Position numbers and translations under genes: made by a program
NCBI GenBank assembly: GCA_900321945.1
Contig: ONXY01000003.1
Span: 1-14,986, forward strand
Length of the DNA stretch: 14,986 nt
Direction: 5' to 3'
Origin: an uncultured Eubacteriales bacterium
GTDB lineage: Bacteria; Bacillota_A; Clostridia; Christensenellales; Aristaeellaceae
In this document: positions 1-7,446 of the stretch, in pieces
Position numbering within the stretch: position 1 is the first letter of the stretch
Layout of the letters: each line of letters starts with the position of its first letter
Notes under the pieces: model-generated
Seen by the model: only the letters and a program-made list of their open reading frames with translations
Databases searched by the model: none
What the model was told of the DNA's origin: nothing

Positions 1-350
1 CCCTCGATCAGGTAGTAGAACCCCATGTATTCCAGCACTTTCGCCGGATCCCGGACCCCTTCCTCCTCCACGCTGGCGTAGAGCGCGGACCATTTGGCGC
101 AGAACTCGGAGTTCACCTCGAGAATCGGCATGAAATTGTTCGCGAAGGCGAAAGAACGCCCCCGGGAGACGGAGCCGACGACCCGGTCCAGGGGGATGGC
201 CTGAATGCCGAGGGACTGATGGTCCAGGGAGTTGAGAGCGGGCACCTTCTCCTCCAGAACGGGCAGATAGGGATCCCGGTTGTCGTGAATGGCCTGCGAG
301 TAGGCCTTCAGTCCTTTCTGACGGGCCCGGATGTAGTACTTGATATCCAT
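1..350 (-). CDS. N-terminal part of a BMP-family-related (ParB-N-like) protein, cut by window edge
   Basis: My own reverse-strand translation gives an open frame of 116 codons running off the left edge. It starts at an ATG preceded by AAAGGAC 6 nt upstream. The protein begins MDIKYYIRARQKGLKAY, has no signal peptide, and later carries RVVGSVSRGRSFAFANNFMP and EEGVRDPAKVLEYMGFYYL. From memory this matches the start of a family of roughly 700-residue Lachnospiraceae/Clostridia proteins annotated as BMP-family substrate-binding proteins. In those, a cytosolic ParB-N-like segment (usually continuing EGNKRVSV) precedes a BMP-like ligand domain. Only the first segment is visible here, so the ligand domain is inferred. 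It lies 56 nt downstream of the methyltransferase gene on the same strand and is probably the third gene of that operon. A sensory or regulatory role is possible but not shown. Confidence 0.6.
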   Translation of the reverse strand, partial: MDIKYYIRARQKGLKAYSQAIHDNRDPYLPVLEEKVPALNSLDHQSLGIQAIPLDRVVGSVSRGRSFAFANNFMPILEVNSEFCAKWSALYASVEEEGVRDPAKVLEYMGFYYLIE

Positions 351-378
351 TGCTTTGTCCTTTCTGCGCGGATGTCTG

Positions 379-396
379 CGCCGCGGTTCCGCGGCG
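379..396. repeat. Intercistronic GC-rich stem-loop
   Basis: CGCCGCG at 379-385 pairs with CGCGGCG at 390-396 around a GTTC loop, in the 56-nt gap between the methyltransferase and the left-edge gene. No T-run follows on either strand, so it is more likely an mRNA-processing or stability hairpin than a terminator. Confidence 0.5.
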
Positions 397-406
397 GGAA
401 AACGGG

Positions 407-1159
407 TCAGCGCGTGAGTTCGTACATCATGATTCCCGCGGCGACCGCGGCGTTCAGGGATTCCGCCCCTCCCCGCATGGGCAGGCGGAGGCGGTGGGTG
501 GCAAGGCGCCGGATGGCTTCGGACACGCCGTTTCCTTCGTTTCCGACGACCAGAACCAGCCGTTCCCCCACGCCGCGCCGTTCGTAAAAGGGCTCTCCGT
601 CCAGCTGGGACGAAAGAACGGAGAATCCGTCCCGCTTCAGCTCCTCCAGCCGGTCCGGCAGGCTTTCGGGAAAAGCGAGGCCCAGACGGAAAACGCTGCC
701 CATCGTGGCGCGGAGAACCTTCGGAGAGAAGACGTCCGCGCAGTCCGGGCTCAGGATGGCCCCGTCGAAGCCGGCGGCGTCGGCGGTGCGTAGAATCGTG
801 CCGACGTTGCCGGGATCCTGCAGCCCGTCCAGAGCGACGAACCGGCCGCCCGTCAGGGGAACCGGACGGGGCCGCACCACGGCGGCCGTCCCCTGGGGGG
901 TCCGGACGTCGCAGACGGCGGAAAACACATGCTCCGGAAGCCGGAAGACCGGAAGATCCTCCGGCAGGCCGGCGGGGAGAACGCGGTCCTCCCGGAGAAG
1001 AAGCGCCTCAAGCGGGAAGGAGGAGCGGAGCGCCTCCTCCACCATGCGGTCCCCCTCCACAAGGAAGGTTCCGTGCTCCTTCCGGCCCTTCGCGTCCTTC
1101 AGGGAGCGCCAGGCCTGAACGCGGGGATTCTTCAGGGACGTGATCACTTCAGCGTTCAA
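407..1159 (-). CDS. TrmH/SpoU-family RNA 2'-O-methyltransferase
   Basis: This 250-residue protein belongs to the SPOUT superfamily, which transfers a methyl group from S-adenosylmethionine to a ribose 2'-OH of rRNA or tRNA. Residues 1-95 look like the L30e-like substrate-binding domain (EHGTFLVEGDRMVEEAL). Residues 105-250 are the knotted catalytic domain with all three family motifs: DGLQDPGNVGTILRTADAAG at 111-130 (catalytic Arg in this motif), LVVGNEGNGVS at 203-213, and LRLPMRGGAESLNAAVAAGI at 224-243. Length is normal for RlmB-like members. The start is a TTG whose bases overlap the TGA of the upstream gene (TTGA). It is supported by AGGAGG 10 nt upstream, inside the end of that gene, which implies translational coupling. 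The exact target nucleotide cannot be read from the sequence; 23S rRNA is the usual guess. It could also be a TsnR-like member. Confidence 0.93.
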   Translation of the reverse strand: MNAEVITSLKNPRVQAWRSLKDAKGRKEHGTFLVEGDRMVEEALRSSFPLEALLLREDRVLPAGLPEDLPVFRLPEHVFSAVCDVRTPQGTAAVVRPRPVPLTGGRFVALDGLQDPGNVGTILRTADAAGFDGAILSPDCADVFSPKVLRATMGSVFRLGLAFPESLPDRLEELKRDGFSVLSSQLDGEPFYERRGVGERLVLVVGNEGNGVSEAIRRLATHRLRLPMRGGAESLNAAVAAGIMMYELTR

Positions 1160-4100
1160 AGGGCAGATTCCTCCTGAATCATATTCAGCAGATGGGACAG
1201 GCAGGCGGTCAGCGCCGGATAGGGCCGGCCGGACTCCCGCCCGCCGAAAGCGGCCTGAACCGCCTGGGAGAGCAGCATGCGGCCGTAAGGCGTCAGCGGA
1301 TCGTACGAGTTCGCGGCGAAAACGCCGGGGAAGAGCAGACCGGCTTCGGCGGGGAACTCCCGGAGGAAGCGCGCCAGGAACTCGGGCATCAGTTCCTCCG
1401 GCCGCAGCGCCATGGCCGCGGGGGCCTGCGCGGGGCGGGGAAGCGAGGCTGAAACGTCCCGCATCACGGAGAGCCCCACCGGGATCTCCATTTTTTTCTC
1501 CGCCGAGAACAGAAGGTTCAGGGAGGAAACCCGGGGATTCCGGAACATGGTCAGAATCTTCCAGAGGGAGGTTTTGACGGGCAGGCTCAGGGATTCCATC
1601 AGCGCCGAGCCCCGACCCGCCAGGAAGAGCGTCATGGATTCCGGCAGGAAATCGTTTTTCTGCGGATCCGCGGAAATCTGCAACAGCGTCAGGCCGCTGA
1701 TCATCATCAGGAAGCTGAAATGCAGCAGCAGCAGCGCGCCGGTCCGGCCCGGAACGCCTTCGGCCCTCCGCGTGGCGAGCGCCTGCAGCAGCACGGGAAA
1801 ATAATCGGCGGTCATGGCGTCCAGCCCGTACCGGGCCTGGCGGAGAGCGGCCGGATCCCGGGCGGCCTGCGCCAGCAGGGCCCGCAGGCCGAGAAGATCC
1901 TGCTGAAACGCCCCGTCCTCCACAAAACCGAAATCCTCGGCGAGAACCGCGGGACGCCGGAGCAGGGCGGGCAGCAGGACGTTATGCACGCCCAGGGGCA
2001 GCTGGCAGGCCCGGACGGCCTGATCCCGCCCCCGGAGGAAAAGCGCCAGGTCCGCCGTGTCCGCCCCCAGATCCAGCGCCATGAAGCCGGAGCGGGTCTC
2101 GTCGGGAGCGCAGAAGCGGAAGTAGCTTCCCAGCGCCGCGCTTTCCGAGGCGAAGGCCGCGGGCGGCGCCTTTTCCGGAAGGGGAAGGCCGCTTTCCAGG
2201 CGGACCTCCTCCGCGACGGAGCGGAGGAGAGCGGCCAGACGCTCCCGCCCCTCCGGGGCCATCTCGTCCGGAACGGACGCGCGCCAGCCCAGGGAGGACG
2301 CGCCTCCGCAGCGGGCCTCCAGCGCGGCCATCAGCATGACCTGATGCAGGTACAGCCGGCCGGCGCGGCCCTTTTCCCCGTTCCACTTCAGGTCGGTGTA
2401 GAGGGCGTCGGGCGATATCTCCAGCACGTCCCGGAGGGAGGAGGACATAAAGACGGCGGCGTCCCGGAAGGGAAGATCCGCGTCCCCGAGGCTGTTGCGG
2501 AAGATGCGGAGCGCTCCGGGCAGCAGCGCCGTGACCGGCACGGCGGGCAGGAACTCCCGCCAGAGCAGCGCGTCCGAAGACGCGGGGTTTCTCAGAAGGG
2601 TCCGCATCCGGACCGGCCCCTGCATGGGCCAGCGGACGCCTCCGCTCTCCAGCACCACGGAGGTGGCCGCGGCGCCGAAATCCAGGCAGGCGGTCCAGTC
2701 CCCGGACCGCGGAAGCTCCGGCGGGGGAAGCAGGTTGGGCACGGCGCCGGCGGAAAGCCCCCGGTACGTCAGAAGGAAGCACAGGGGGAAGCCCTCCGTT
2801 CTCAGCACCCAGCGCCGGTCCGCGCCTTCCAGCGGCGCCTCGGCCTCCGGGGAAAGAACGGTGAAGACGAAATCCTCCGGCCCGTGGGCATAGGAGAAAT
2901 AAGCCCGCCAGTCCTCCGGCGCGAAGGGGAGGGAAGGCCAGACCGCGAGCGTCGGCATATCGTGGGCGTAGAGAAGCAGCTGTTCCTCACCGGAATAGAC
3001 GCGGATCAGCCGCAGCGTAAAGGCGCCTTCCAGCGTCAGCGTCACGCGGACGCCGCCGCTTTCGGGCTCAAAGGAAAGGAAACCGTCCTGAATCAGACTC
3101 TGCCCCCGCGGCGTACGGCACAGAACGCGGGCGAAATCCGGACTCAGGGGCGGGAGCGCGGCATCCGGAGCGGGTTCCGGCGGCGTTTCCGGCGCGCTTC
3201 CGTCCTCTCCGGCCGTTTCGGGCGTGGCGGAGGCGGGAGAGCCTGAGCCTTCATCCGGAGCGGGGGCAGTCTCTCCGGCGGCGTCCGCCGGCTTTCCCTG
3301 CCTGCGCAGGACGCAGAGGGAGGACAGCAGATGATCCCCGAGAATTTCGCCTCCCCGGGCCGGGAACAGGGTCAGCCGGTCGCTGAAGGGCTGCAGGGCC
3401 GCGGAGGCCAGCTCCGGGCCCAGACACTCGGTCAGAATCGTCAGAACCGAGGCGGAACGGGTATCCCAGGGCCAGGTCAGCGCGGTCTCCGTCTCTTCGA
3501 CCGGCTGCAGGGCTTCCTCCAGGACGGCGCGGGCCTCCTGAACGGCCCCGGGTTCCGCGGCGGGATAACGCTGAAGAAGCTCCCGGATCCCTTCCGCCAG
3601 CGCCTCGTGGTAATCATCCGAGGAGCGGAGAAGAAGAGCGCATTCCGCTCCGAGGGAGGAGAGAAGCGTTTCCTCCTCAGGCAGGCGGACGCTTTCCAGA
3701 AGCCGGGCGGCGCTTTCCCGGGCGACGGGAAGCTCCCGGAAGGTATACAGAATATCCTCCCGGACCGCGTACGCGGCCGGCGCGAAATCCGGCGCGCCGG
3801 AGATGCCGGCGCAGACGGGATCCGCGGGGAGGGAGGACTCATAATACGCGGTCGTACGGCGCAGCTCCTTCTGCCAGACGGGGAGGCGGGACAGGCCGCA
3901 GGCGATCCGGAGCCGCCGGCGGAGGCCGGCGCCGGACTCCGCCGTCCGCGGAGCCTGAACGATATCCTGATGCCAGCGGCTGAGGAAATCCAGGAAGGCT
4001 CCGGCGCGGGGATCCTTCATGGCGGCCCGCAGGCCGGTCAGCCTTTCCGTGAGAATCCGCCTGTCCCCCTCGCCGAGGAAGGGGCAGGGATCCCGGAAAA

Positions 4101-6441
4101 GCATGGATTCCCGGTCCAGCCACAGGGCGAAGGAGGGGAACAGATCCCGGCCGGCCCCCGTCAGCCGCGCGGGTTCCAGGCCGACGCCCGGAAGCAGCAC
4201 GGCCAGGGGCTGCAGACGGGCTCCGTCCTCCTTCCGGAGGCAGACGAGGTCCGCCCGGTCCACGCCCCGGGAGGAAAGCCAGACCCGCGAAAGGGCGGAG
4301 TCCCCTTTCTCACAGGGGAAGAAACAGAGCTCCGCTTCCTCCGCGGAACGGCGGCGGTATTCCCGCAGAATCAGGAACGCGAGAAGCCCGCGGGTCTCGG
4401 CCGTCCGGTCCCGGGGCTGAGGAGCCAGCAGACGCTCCGGCGCGGCGGACAGGGAGAAAAACCGGCCTTCCTCCCGCATGTCCGGCAGGAGCGGGACGGC
4501 GGGCAGATCCCCGGCGCTGAGAAAGCGGAGACCCGAAACCTCCACGCCGCAGACGGAGAAAACGCCGGCAAGGAGGCCGCGCAGCGGCGCTTCGGCGTCC
4601 GCCCGGCGGCAGACGGAGATCAGGTTTTTAAGAAGCATCCGGACGTCATTCAGGGGATATCCCTTCAGCAGCCCGCTCAGACCCGAACGGAGCGCCTTCG
4701 CGGCGGCGTCCGCCTCCTCTCCCCCGGCGGTCAGGAGCAGAAAGCCCTGCTCCGCCAGAGCCGGATCCAGAATCTCGCCGGCAAAGGGGCCGGAAAGCGT
4801 CTGCGTCCCCGGCTGCGAAAGATTTCCGGGCTCTGAAATCTCCTCCAGATCCGTTTCGCAGAGGCCGACGGCGGCGGAAAGCATGCGGAGACGGCGCTCC
4901 TGGAGGCCCAGGGCGAAGCGCTCCTCAGGTTCTCCGGCGGGCATCAGGGCCAGCTTTTCCCGGGCGCTGACCTCCGCCACCCTGCAGCGGCTCAGACAGT
5001 CCTCCAGCGCCTGACGGGAGCGGAACCCGCCCAGCTTCCGGAAAACCTCCGCCCGGTCCGCCGTCAGACCGGCCAGATCCCCGGACATCGTATCCAGACG
5101 GCGGAGCAGTTCCTCCTCCTCGGTGTCGGTGAGGGAGACCCTGTGAACCGGGGCGACCTTGTCCACCCCGGATTCCTCCGCCTCTTTCCGGGCGACGGCG
5201 TACTCCGACCCCAGGGTCACGACCCGGCCGCAGGCTCTGACCGCCTCCTGCCAGAGGGCGGAGGAGGCCTCCGCTTCCCGGAGAGGCGCCGGCAGGGTCC
5301 GCAGAAGGGAAAGAATCTCCAGAAGCATGGCGCGCATGGTCCGCTCGACGACGGCGAATTCCTCCGGCTCGCCCGCGTCCCGGAAAAGACGGCGGAACAG
5401 CCCGCCCCGGGTGGCGGGGGCGAGGGAACGGAGCAGCGCGGGATGGTCAAAATACGCGTGGAGCGCGGGAAACAGGTCGCAGAGGCACCAGAAGGAGCCG
5501 CGCAGGAAGGCGGCCGCCGGCTTCGCTTCCTGATCCAGGGACTGCAGGGTCAGAATGCCCGGGATTTCCCGGGTGTGAAGCCCGGGGGAGGGACGGCGGG
5601 AAGCGTCGAAGAATTCTCCCATGACGCGGGCGGATTCCCAGTCCAGAATCCGGCCGGCGTCCTCCGAGGTCAGCAGGCCGGACGGAAGACCCAGCAGCCA
5701 GAACGCGTCCGCTCCGCCGGTGTCCCGTTCCTCCGAGGGACGGAGAAGATTCCTGTCCCGCAGGGCGGAAAGAAAATCCCGCAGGGCGGAAAGATCGTCC
5801 CGCGCTCCGGCGCCCGCGGAACGGAACTGCCCGATCAGGCCGATATACGGCGCGGGATCCGCGAACCGGCTCCGCAGGAAACGGAGGATTCCGAGGGCCA
5901 TTCCCGCGGCGGAAGCTTCGGCGGAATCGCAGAAGAGCAGAACCCGGACGTCCTCACCCGCGTCCAGGTCCTTCCGGATCCCGGAGAGCACCCGCAGGAA
6001 GGGGGCGAAGGGCTCCGCCGAAGGACCGGAAAGACCGGAAAAGTCCTCCGGAACGGCCTCCGTCAGCGCGGAGAAGGCCCATTCCGCGGCTTCGCGGTCC
6101 GTTCTGAACGAAAGGGGGATCTTCTCCCCCCGCAGGGCGGAAAGCAGCAGGCCGCCGGATTCTCCCCCCGCGAGCCCGTCCCGGTCCGGAAGCCGCGGCT
6201 GCCAGCAGGAGGCGTCCCAGGCGGTCCGGAAAAAAGCGAAAGCGTCCTTTCCCGCGAAATACCGGCGGCAGGCGTTCAGATCCGCCATCATGCTGTCCGA
6301 CAGCGCGCCGGGGGCGGACAGGGAGATCCGCAGCATGGTGATCAGCGGAATTTCCCTGACGGCGCCGCAGCTCACGGCGGTCAGCAGGGCCGGGAGAGAC
6401 CGTTCTCCGCCGGCCCCCAGGGAAAGAAAATACGCTTTCAA
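1156..6441 (-). CDS. Giant 1761-residue protein with C-terminal actin/Hsp70-like ATPase core, function unknown
   Basis: I do not recognise a named family. The C-terminal third, about residues 1250-1620, shows the ordered motifs of the actin/Hsp70/FtsA ATPase fold: phosphate-1 DFGAAATSVVLESGG at 1254-1268, connect-1 SESAALGSYF near 1431-1440, phosphate-2 ALDLGADTADLALF near 1455-1468, and adenosine motif LFLAGRGSAL near 1606-1615. A low-complexity Pro/Ala/Glu linker at about 1050-1097 separates it from the rest. The N-terminus, FLSLGAGGERSLPALL at 5-20, followed near 166-190 by VRVLLFCDSAEASAAG and a helical stretch, loosely recalls the nucleotide loops of tubulin/FtsZ-like proteins, but the GGTGSG signature is absent. 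Residues 360-1040 are helical and leucine-rich without recognisable motifs. There is no signal peptide; it is probably cytoplasmic. The start is a TTG with GGAAGGAG 7 nt upstream. It heads the operon with the methyltransferase and left-edge gene. Long plus-strand open frames across it are GC-rich shadows. Confidence 0.85.
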   Translation of the reverse strand: MKAYFLSLGAGGERSLPALLTAVSCGAVREIPLITMLRISLSAPGALSDSMMADLNACRRYFAGKDAFAFFRTAWDASCWQPRLPDRDGLAGGESGGLLLSALRGEKIPLSFRTDREAAEWAFSALTEAVPEDFSGLSGPSAEPFAPFLRVLSGIRKDLDAGEDVRVLLFCDSAEASAAGMALGILRFLRSRFADPAPYIGLIGQFRSAGAGARDDLSALRDFLSALRDRNLLRPSEERDTGGADAFWLLGLPSGLLTSEDAGRILDWESARVMGEFFDASRRPSPGLHTREIPGILTLQSLDQEAKPAAAFLRGSFWCLCDLFPALHAYFDHPALLRSLAPATRGGLFRRLFRDAGEPEEFAVVERTMRAMLLEILSLLRTLPAPLREAEASSALWQEAVRACGRVVTLGSEYAVARKEAEESGVDKVAPVHRVSLTDTEEEELLRRLDTMSGDLAGLTADRAEVFRKLGGFRSRQALEDCLSRCRVAEVSAREKLALMPAGEPEERFALGLQERRLRMLSAAVGLCETDLEEISEPGNLSQPGTQTLSGPFAGEILDPALAEQGFLLLTAGGEEADAAAKALRSGLSGLLKGYPLNDVRMLLKNLISVCRRADAEAPLRGLLAGVFSVCGVEVSGLRFLSAGDLPAVPLLPDMREEGRFFSLSAAPERLLAPQPRDRTAETRGLLAFLILREYRRRSAEEAELCFFPCEKGDSALSRVWLSSRGVDRADLVCLRKEDGARLQPLAVLLPGVGLEPARLTGAGRDLFPSFALWLDRESMLFRDPCPFLGEGDRRILTERLTGLRAAMKDPRAGAFLDFLSRWHQDIVQAPRTAESGAGLRRRLRIACGLSRLPVWQKELRRTTAYYESSLPADPVCAGISGAPDFAPAAYAVREDILYTFRELPVARESAARLLESVRLPEEETLLSSLGAECALLLRSSDDYHEALAEGIRELLQRYPAAEPGAVQEARAVLEEALQPVEETETALTWPWDTRSASVLTILTECLGPELASAALQPFSDRLTLFPARGGEILGDHLLSSLCVLRRQGKPADAAGETAPAPDEGSGSPASATPETAGEDGSAPETPPEPAPDAALPPLSPDFARVLCRTPRGQSLIQDGFLSFEPESGGVRVTLTLEGAFTLRLIRVYSGEEQLLLYAHDMPTLAVWPSLPFAPEDWRAYFSYAHGPEDFVFTVLSPEAEAPLEGADRRWVLRTEGFPLCFLLTYRGLSAGAVPNLLPPPELPRSGDWTACLDFGAAATSVVLESGGVRWPMQGPVRMRTLLRNPASSDALLWREFLPAVPVTALLPGALRIFRNSLGDADLPFRDAAVFMSSSLRDVLEISPDALYTDLKWNGEKGRAGRLYLHQVMLMAALEARCGGASSLGWRASVPDEMAPEGRERLAALLRSVAEEVRLESGLPLPEKAPPAAFASESAALGSYFRFCAPDETRSGFMALDLGADTADLALFLRGRDQAVRACQLPLGVHNVLLPALLRRPAVLAEDFGFVEDGAFQQDLLGLRALLAQAARDPAALRQARYGLDAMTADYFPVLLQALATRRAEGVPGRTGALLLLHFSFLMMISGLTLLQISADPQKNDFLPESMTLFLAGRGSALMESLSLPVKTSLWKILTMFRNPRVSSLNLLFSAEKKMEIPVGLSVMRDVSASLPRPAQAPAAMALRPEELMPEFLARFLREFPAEAGLLFPGVFAANSYDPLTPYGRMLLSQAVQAAFGGRESGRPYPALTACLSHLLNMIQEESAL

Positions 6442-6561
6442 GAAGACGCTCCTTCCTTCATCAAAACGGTAACATAAAAATATTCTTCGCGTCGGGCGGG
6501 AATCCCTGCTTTTGGCTCTCCGCCGGCTTTCGGAAAAAACCGAAAAAAATCTTTACATTTG

Positions 6562-6591
6562 GCAGGAAAAGGATGATTTCATCCCGAATAT
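6562..6591 (+). promoter_or_regulatory. Candidate sigma-H promoter of hpf with upstream A-tracts
   Basis: GCAGGAAAA at 6562-6570 fully matches the Bacillus sigma-H -35 consensus RnAGGAwWW. CCCGAATAT at 6583-6591 matches the -10 consensus RnnGAATWW in all but the first base. The gap is 12 nt, as expected (11-12). A6 and A7 tracts lie just upstream, where an UP element would sit. B. subtilis hpf (yvyD) is known to be transcribed by sigma-H and sigma-B, which makes the match meaningful. A sigma-A-like TTTACA at 6552-6557 has no good -10 at 17 nt. Confidence 0.5.
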
Positions 6592-6621
6592 TCCATGTGT
6601 AAAGCAAAATGAAAGGGCGTG

Positions 6622-6684
6622 GTGCCTATGGCACAGGCTGTTTCGCGGGGCGGTTCCTGAGGAACCCCGCCTGCGCGGGCTTTT
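6622..6684 (+). promoter_or_regulatory. Structured hpf leader with alternative hairpins
   Basis: Three possible stems lie in the hpf 5' UTR: GTGCC/GGCAC (6622-6626 with 6630-6634); GCGGGG plus TTCC pairing with GGAACCCCGC (6645-6657 with 6661-6670, loop TGA, CGG bulge); and CCCGC/GCGGG (6666-6670 with 6675-6679) followed by CTTTTG. The last two share 6666-6670 and so exclude each other. The final stem with its short T-run resembles a weak attenuator. No known riboswitch class was recognised. Confidence 0.35.
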
Positions 6685-6747
6685 GCGTACCCCGGCGTTC
6701 CACGGACCGGAAAACAAAGAAGAATGGAAAGGAGCTCAACCGAACGC

Positions 6748-7281
6748 ATGAAACTGACGATTAACGCGAGAAACATGGCCGTAACCCCGGCCATCACCAA
6801 GAGAATCGAGAAGAAGACGAACACCATGAGCCGTTACCTGCTCTCCGAGACGGAGATGCAGGTCCGGATGCGGAAGGAAAAGAACGATATCCGCATGGTG
6901 GAAATCACGGTTCCCATGGGGAACAACGTGATTCTCCGCAGCGAGGCGGCGGACGAAAACCTTTTCGTGGCCATCGACCAGGCCCTGGCCAAGATGGAGC
7001 GCCAGATCCGCAAGCACAGGACCAAGCTGTCCAAGCGCCTGCGGGAGGACGCCTTCGCCGAGCTGCCGGAATACTTTGAGGAGGAACCCGAGGAGGAGGA
7101 GCGGAAGGTGGTCCGCCGGAAGACCTTCCCCGTCCGTCCCATGAGCGTCGAGGACGCCGCCATCGAGATGGAACTGCTGGGCCACAGCTTCTTCGCCTTC
7201 GTGAATATCGATACCGAGCGCACGAACGTGCTCTATCTTCGGAAGGACGGCAATCTGGGCCTTCTGGAGCCGGAAGCGTAA
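6748..7281 (+). CDS. hpf: Ribosome hibernation promoting factor, long form
   Basis: This 177-residue protein binds the 30S decoding region and dimerises ribosomes into inactive 100S particles in stationary phase or stress. Residues 1-100 form the HPF/RaiA domain (MKLTINARNMAVTPAITKRI, then basic helix AKMERQIRKHRTKLSKRL). An acidic linker follows at about 110-119. The C-terminal dimerisation domain, 121-177, carries VVRRKTFPVRPMSVEDAAIE and ends NVLYLRKDGNLGLLEPEA, typical of Firmicutes long HPF. I chose the ATG at 6748 because family members begin M-x-[IVL]-x-I; the in-frame ATG at 6724 lacks an RBS. AAGGAG lies 13 nt upstream, a long spacing that suggests modest initiation. It is monocistronic: a sigma-H-like promoter lies upstream and strong hairpins downstream. 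Confidence 0.96.
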   Translation: MKLTINARNMAVTPAITKRIEKKTNTMSRYLLSETEMQVRMRKEKNDIRMVEITVPMGNNVILRSEAADENLFVAIDQALAKMERQIRKHRTKLSKRLREDAFAELPEYFEEEPEEEERKVVRRKTFPVRPMSVEDAAIEMELLGHSFFAFVNIDTERTNVLYLRKDGNLGLLEPEA

Positions 7282-7304
7282 ACGGAACAGAAAGAGACAA
7301 CGCC

Positions 7305-7334
7305 CGCGCGGATTCCCCGACATGGAACCGCGCG
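7305..7334 (+). terminator. First of two tandem hairpins after hpf
   Basis: CGCGCGG (7305-7311), a bulged A, and TTCC (7313-7316) pair with GGAA (7324-7327) and CCGCGCG (7328-7334) around loop CCGACAT. There is no T-run of its own; it probably acts with the adjoining terminator or protects the mRNA 3' end. Confidence 0.5.
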
Positions 7335-7336
7335 CC

Positions 7337-7364
7337 CGGGGCCGCGGAAGCGGCCCCGTTTTCT
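7337..7364 (+). terminator. Rho-independent terminator of hpf
   Basis: A perfect 9-bp stem, CGGGGCCGC (7337-7345) with GCGGCCCCG (7350-7358), has a GGAA tetraloop and is followed by TTTTCT. It ends just before the -35 box of the sugar operon and insulates the two units. Confidence 0.9.
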
Positions 7365-7368
7365 GCCC

Positions 7369-7397
7369 TTTACAATCCGTAGGGAATGGGCTATAAT
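7369..7397 (+). promoter_or_regulatory. Sigma-A promoter of the sugar ABC operon
   Basis: TTTACA (7369-7374) and a consensus TATAAT (7392-7397) are separated by exactly 17 nt, with transcription predicted near 7404. An inverted repeat ATGGG-N10-CCCAT (7386-7390 and 7401-7405) brackets the -10 box and could be an operator. A small GGCA/TGCC stem lies at 7410-7421 in the leader. Confidence 0.9.
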
Positions 7398-7446
7398 CAT
7401 CCCATCGAAGGCAGATTTGCCGAAAAAAATAAGGAGGATCCCGATC

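Larger units (their letters stand above)
6442..6747. other. Divergent intergenic region between the giant gene and hpf
   Basis: This 306-bp gap holds the SD of the giant gene (about 6449-6456), an AT-rich patch at 6474-6486 that may contain its minus-strand -10 box (no convincing -35 seen), two phased A-tracts at 6534-6539 and 6543-6549, a sigma-H-like promoter for hpf, and a hairpin-rich hpf leader. An open frame crossing it on the plus strand (6512-6751) has no RBS or recognisable product and overlaps the promoter, so it is not called. Confidence 0.6.

Noticed and set aside
1720..6477. Three long plus-strand open frames (1720-3246, 3331-4836, 5143-6477) opposite the giant gene
   Set aside because: Their products are Arg/Gly/Gln/Pro-rich with no motifs and no good RBS, as expected from the complement of a high-GC gene. 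The minus-strand frame has the ATPase motifs and an SD.
6724..6747. Upstream ATG extending HPF by eight residues
   Set aside because: It has no SD and family members begin at the MKLTINAR equivalent.
6512..6751. 79-codon plus-strand open frame before hpf
   Set aside because: It crosses the sigma-H-like promoter and leader hairpins, lacks an RBS and has no recognisable features.
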